From Gracilaria vermiculophylla (taxonomy: Eukaryota; Rhodophyta; Florideophyceae; Gracilariales; Gracilariaceae): 64,000 nucleotides of DNA. Position 1 is the first letter of the stretch; every line of letters starts with the position of its first letter. This document shows, in pieces, positions 62,001 to 64,000 of this stretch. The notes below the pieces were generated by a model. The model had not been told where the DNA came from. It saw only the letters and a program-made list of their open reading frames with translations, and made no database searches. Position numbers and translations under genes: made by a program. The stretch is from the NCBI GenBank assembly GCA_019155205.2, contig JAHNZQ020003148.1, forward strand, positions 810,404 through 874,403. Direction: 5' to 3'.

Positions 62001-64000
62001 CTTAAAATGCACCTCTGGATCTTCCGAGAAGCTTACGATGGCCTGCAGGTAGTAGAAGAGCGCGTCTTTCTGCTTGACATTAGCAAAGACTTCCATGAGG
62101 CGTTCAGCGCCAATATCGTCTGTGTGCTTTGCGGCCACTTGGACGCAGAGCTGAAGATTTGCGCGTGGGTTGGAGCTGATGAGTTCTTTTATGCAGTCCA
62201 GTCTGTCATCCGCTGATAAATTAGAGAAGTAGTTAGCCAAGAATTCAGGGTTGATGACATGAGTGTTTTGCATAACACGCTTAACGTCTGCCAGATCTGT
62301 GTAGTTCTCAAGAGCATGTTGGAAAAGACCCGCACGTTCGCACAGCTGAGCAATCTTCGGCTTATCATAGTGATGCCAAATATCTTGCTGCAGAATGACA
62401 TCTGTCACTTGAGGGGCATTCATGAGATTGGCCTCCAACACCTTCGTTTGTAGCTCTCCGTCTTCAGGCCTGTCACTCTTCAGGTTATCGAGACAGTAGG
62501 CAGTAGCTTCTTGAAGCATCCCACGGTTCATAAATGTTTCAAACATTGCTTTGTGGTCAATACCACTACGGTCAACTGCCATATGGGCAGGAACCAGTTG
62601 ACCTCCTGCCCCCACACCAGCTTGTTGAAGTGCATTCGCTAGTTCCAACGCCGCCTGGGGAGAAAACTGTGACGCCATTTGAACAAGCTCTGTGGCATTC
62701 ACTTCCAAACCCACTTTCTGTGCATATGGTGCCACTTTTGACACCTGACCAATCTGGATAAGCACTTGTATGACTTTCGGATGAGCTTTCGCGCGAATGA
62801 ATACAGCCAAGGCCAGATTGGGGTTAGTTGGCTGAATAAGATCTCCTAGCTGCTCTGAACATTCAAGCTTATCTTCTTTTATCCATTTCTCCATTGCATT
62901 GACCGAGTTCTTCGCGACTAATTGCATACCAAGTTCAACTGCCTCAACTTGGTTGAGTTTTCCTCGTTCCAATAGTGTTTGGAAATAGATTATCAGAGCC
63001 GAGCGGCCACTTTCGTCTGCTGGGACAGCTTTGAACTTCGCAATTGTGTCTGGAGTGCGCAGAGAGCCACCTGGAGAGTCAGCGGCTACAAGGGCAGCTT
63101 CTCGATACTTCCCTTCCTCAAAGAGTTCGTAGAAGTGCTCCATGAAAAGGTTCTCCGCTCCAGGAAAACCATTTCTGGAAGCCAAACGAGTAGCCAATTC
63201 AACATCGCTAAGCTTCCCCATTACGTAGGGAACAATGTTTTCTGGAATCACATTCACAGCCAGAACCTTCCCTGCGCGGTTAACTCCGATCAGACCACCA
63301 GTCGCTTTCTGCTGTGCTGTTGCGAACATGGTAGTCTCTGAGACTCTGTTCATGTACAATGCGCTGCCACTTTCTACATCATATAAATGCACGTAGCCCA
63401 TCTTCGTGACGAGATACACAATCGAGAATTTGCTTGAAGCCTGCAAGCTGATCGGAAAGTCATTCGCCATTTCTGCGGGATAGTAAATGTCTTCAACCTT
63501 TTTACCGAATCGTGGCGCTCCCGCGGGCTTCTTCTCGGCATTGACTTCGATTATGTGAATCCGGGAAACACCGGAAGCGTTCTTCGACGCAAATACAAAC
63601 AAAGTCGTCGGGTGACCTTCGAGATTGATAGAAGCAAAACACGCTGCGTGACCCTCAATTGCTTGAGAGATTTTCTTTTCTACAGAGTACAGCTGCATGT
63701 GACCTCCTACCCGGCCCTCACCAATTGCTGAGATACCGACTAGAACGAGCCATTCTTCTGCGGAATCCGATCGATAGTTGATGATTTGAGCATTCGATAG
63801 TGAATTATGTCTGCTAAACATTTTGACAGGCTCTGAAGTGCTGTCATCTGCGCGCCAGTGATATACACATGTCGGAGTGATAATGCCGATGGTTCGCTCC
63901 GAGATCCACTTCCAGAACTCGACCGGCTCCGATAGCACATGAGACTTAATATTGGTCTTCGCCTTGAAATCGAAAATCTGGAGCTGGCTGCCCGCTCTGA
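59067..64000 (-). CDS. CLTC: Clathrin heavy chain, 5' end beyond window
   Basis: Partial, about 1644 codons visible without a stop or intron; the frame runs off the right edge ([18 protein letters not shown]... precedes the last visible part). Only about 75 N-terminal residues appear to be missing compared with animal clathrin (1675 aa). The N-terminal propeller is seen as [25 protein letters not shown] and [18 protein letters not shown]. Repeats of the leg contain [34 protein letters not shown] and [26 protein letters not shown]. The trimerisation region contains [15 protein letters not shown]. The extreme C-terminus is Ala/Gln/Pro-rich and ends AGLKQ. It forms triskelia that coat vesicles at the plasma membrane and trans-Golgi network. 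Confidence 0.97.
   Translation of the reverse strand, partial: [1643 protein letters not shown]

Noticed and set aside
1..64000. CRISPR arrays, prokaryotic operons or bacterial mobile elements
   Set aside because: No regularly spaced direct repeats with unique spacers were seen; gene content, introns and Pol III tRNA signals are eukaryotic.

Overview
The window reads as nuclear DNA of a photosynthetic eukaryote, most likely a red alga (Rhodophyta). Three observations support this. The genes are eukaryotic housekeeping genes (SF3A1, DNA primase, exportin-1, clathrin heavy chain, RPB5, prefoldin 3, an ARF-GEF, AMPK beta). Most are intronless, and the few introns are short (81-158 bp). Two predicted plastid precursors begin directly with Met-Ala-Phe-Val and no ER signal peptide, a leader style typical of primary plastids of red algae and glaucophytes. 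A chloroplast-type Ser/Thr kinase of cyanobacterial style fits the same picture. The species cannot be fixed from sequence alone.

Layout. (1) About 1.0-12.4 kb is an extremely GC-rich block holding five intact genes: SF3A1 (+), DNA primase small subunit (-), a five-finger C2H2 protein (+), an SLC25A39/40 (MTM1)-type mitochondrial carrier (-) and an M16C zinc metalloprotease (-). Base composition drops abruptly within the 5' end of the protease gene. (2) 12.6-24 kb has ordinary composition: a small bL34-like mitochondrial ribosomal protein, a type II membrane glycosyltransferase-like protein with a duplicated module, a RING-H2 membrane protein, and a divergent pair made of a cyanobacterial-style kinase and a plastid-targeted cupin with one intron. 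(3) 24.9-36.7 kb has a tRNA-Gln(CUG), a spliced AMPK beta subunit, spliced ISCU, a spliced TRA2-like RNA-binding protein, a plastid-targeted repeat protein, and an SCP/FCP1-type phosphatase carrying a 15-bp minisatellite. (4) 40.4-51.7 kb is compact: prefoldin 3, a GBF1/GNOM-type Sec7 protein, exportin-1 and RPB5. (5) 51.8-59 kb is AT-richer and gene-poor. It holds an inverted pair of about 273-bp repeats with tRNA-like Pol III A and B boxes (SINE-like), a small secreted Pro/Cys-rich protein and a possible spliced micro-gene. (6) From 59 kb to the end lies clathrin heavy chain, cut by the window edge at its N-terminus.

From SF3A1 to RPB5 the genes almost strictly alternate strand, so most neighbours share either a divergent promoter region or a convergent 3' region. 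Exact E2F-type motifs occur in the primase/C2H2 promoter and in the ISCU/TRA2-like promoter. No multi-gene defence, secondary-metabolite or CRISPR-like system was seen. The most unusual features are the GC block, the primase lacking most zinc-ligand cysteines, the E2F-site promoter and the SINE-like pair.
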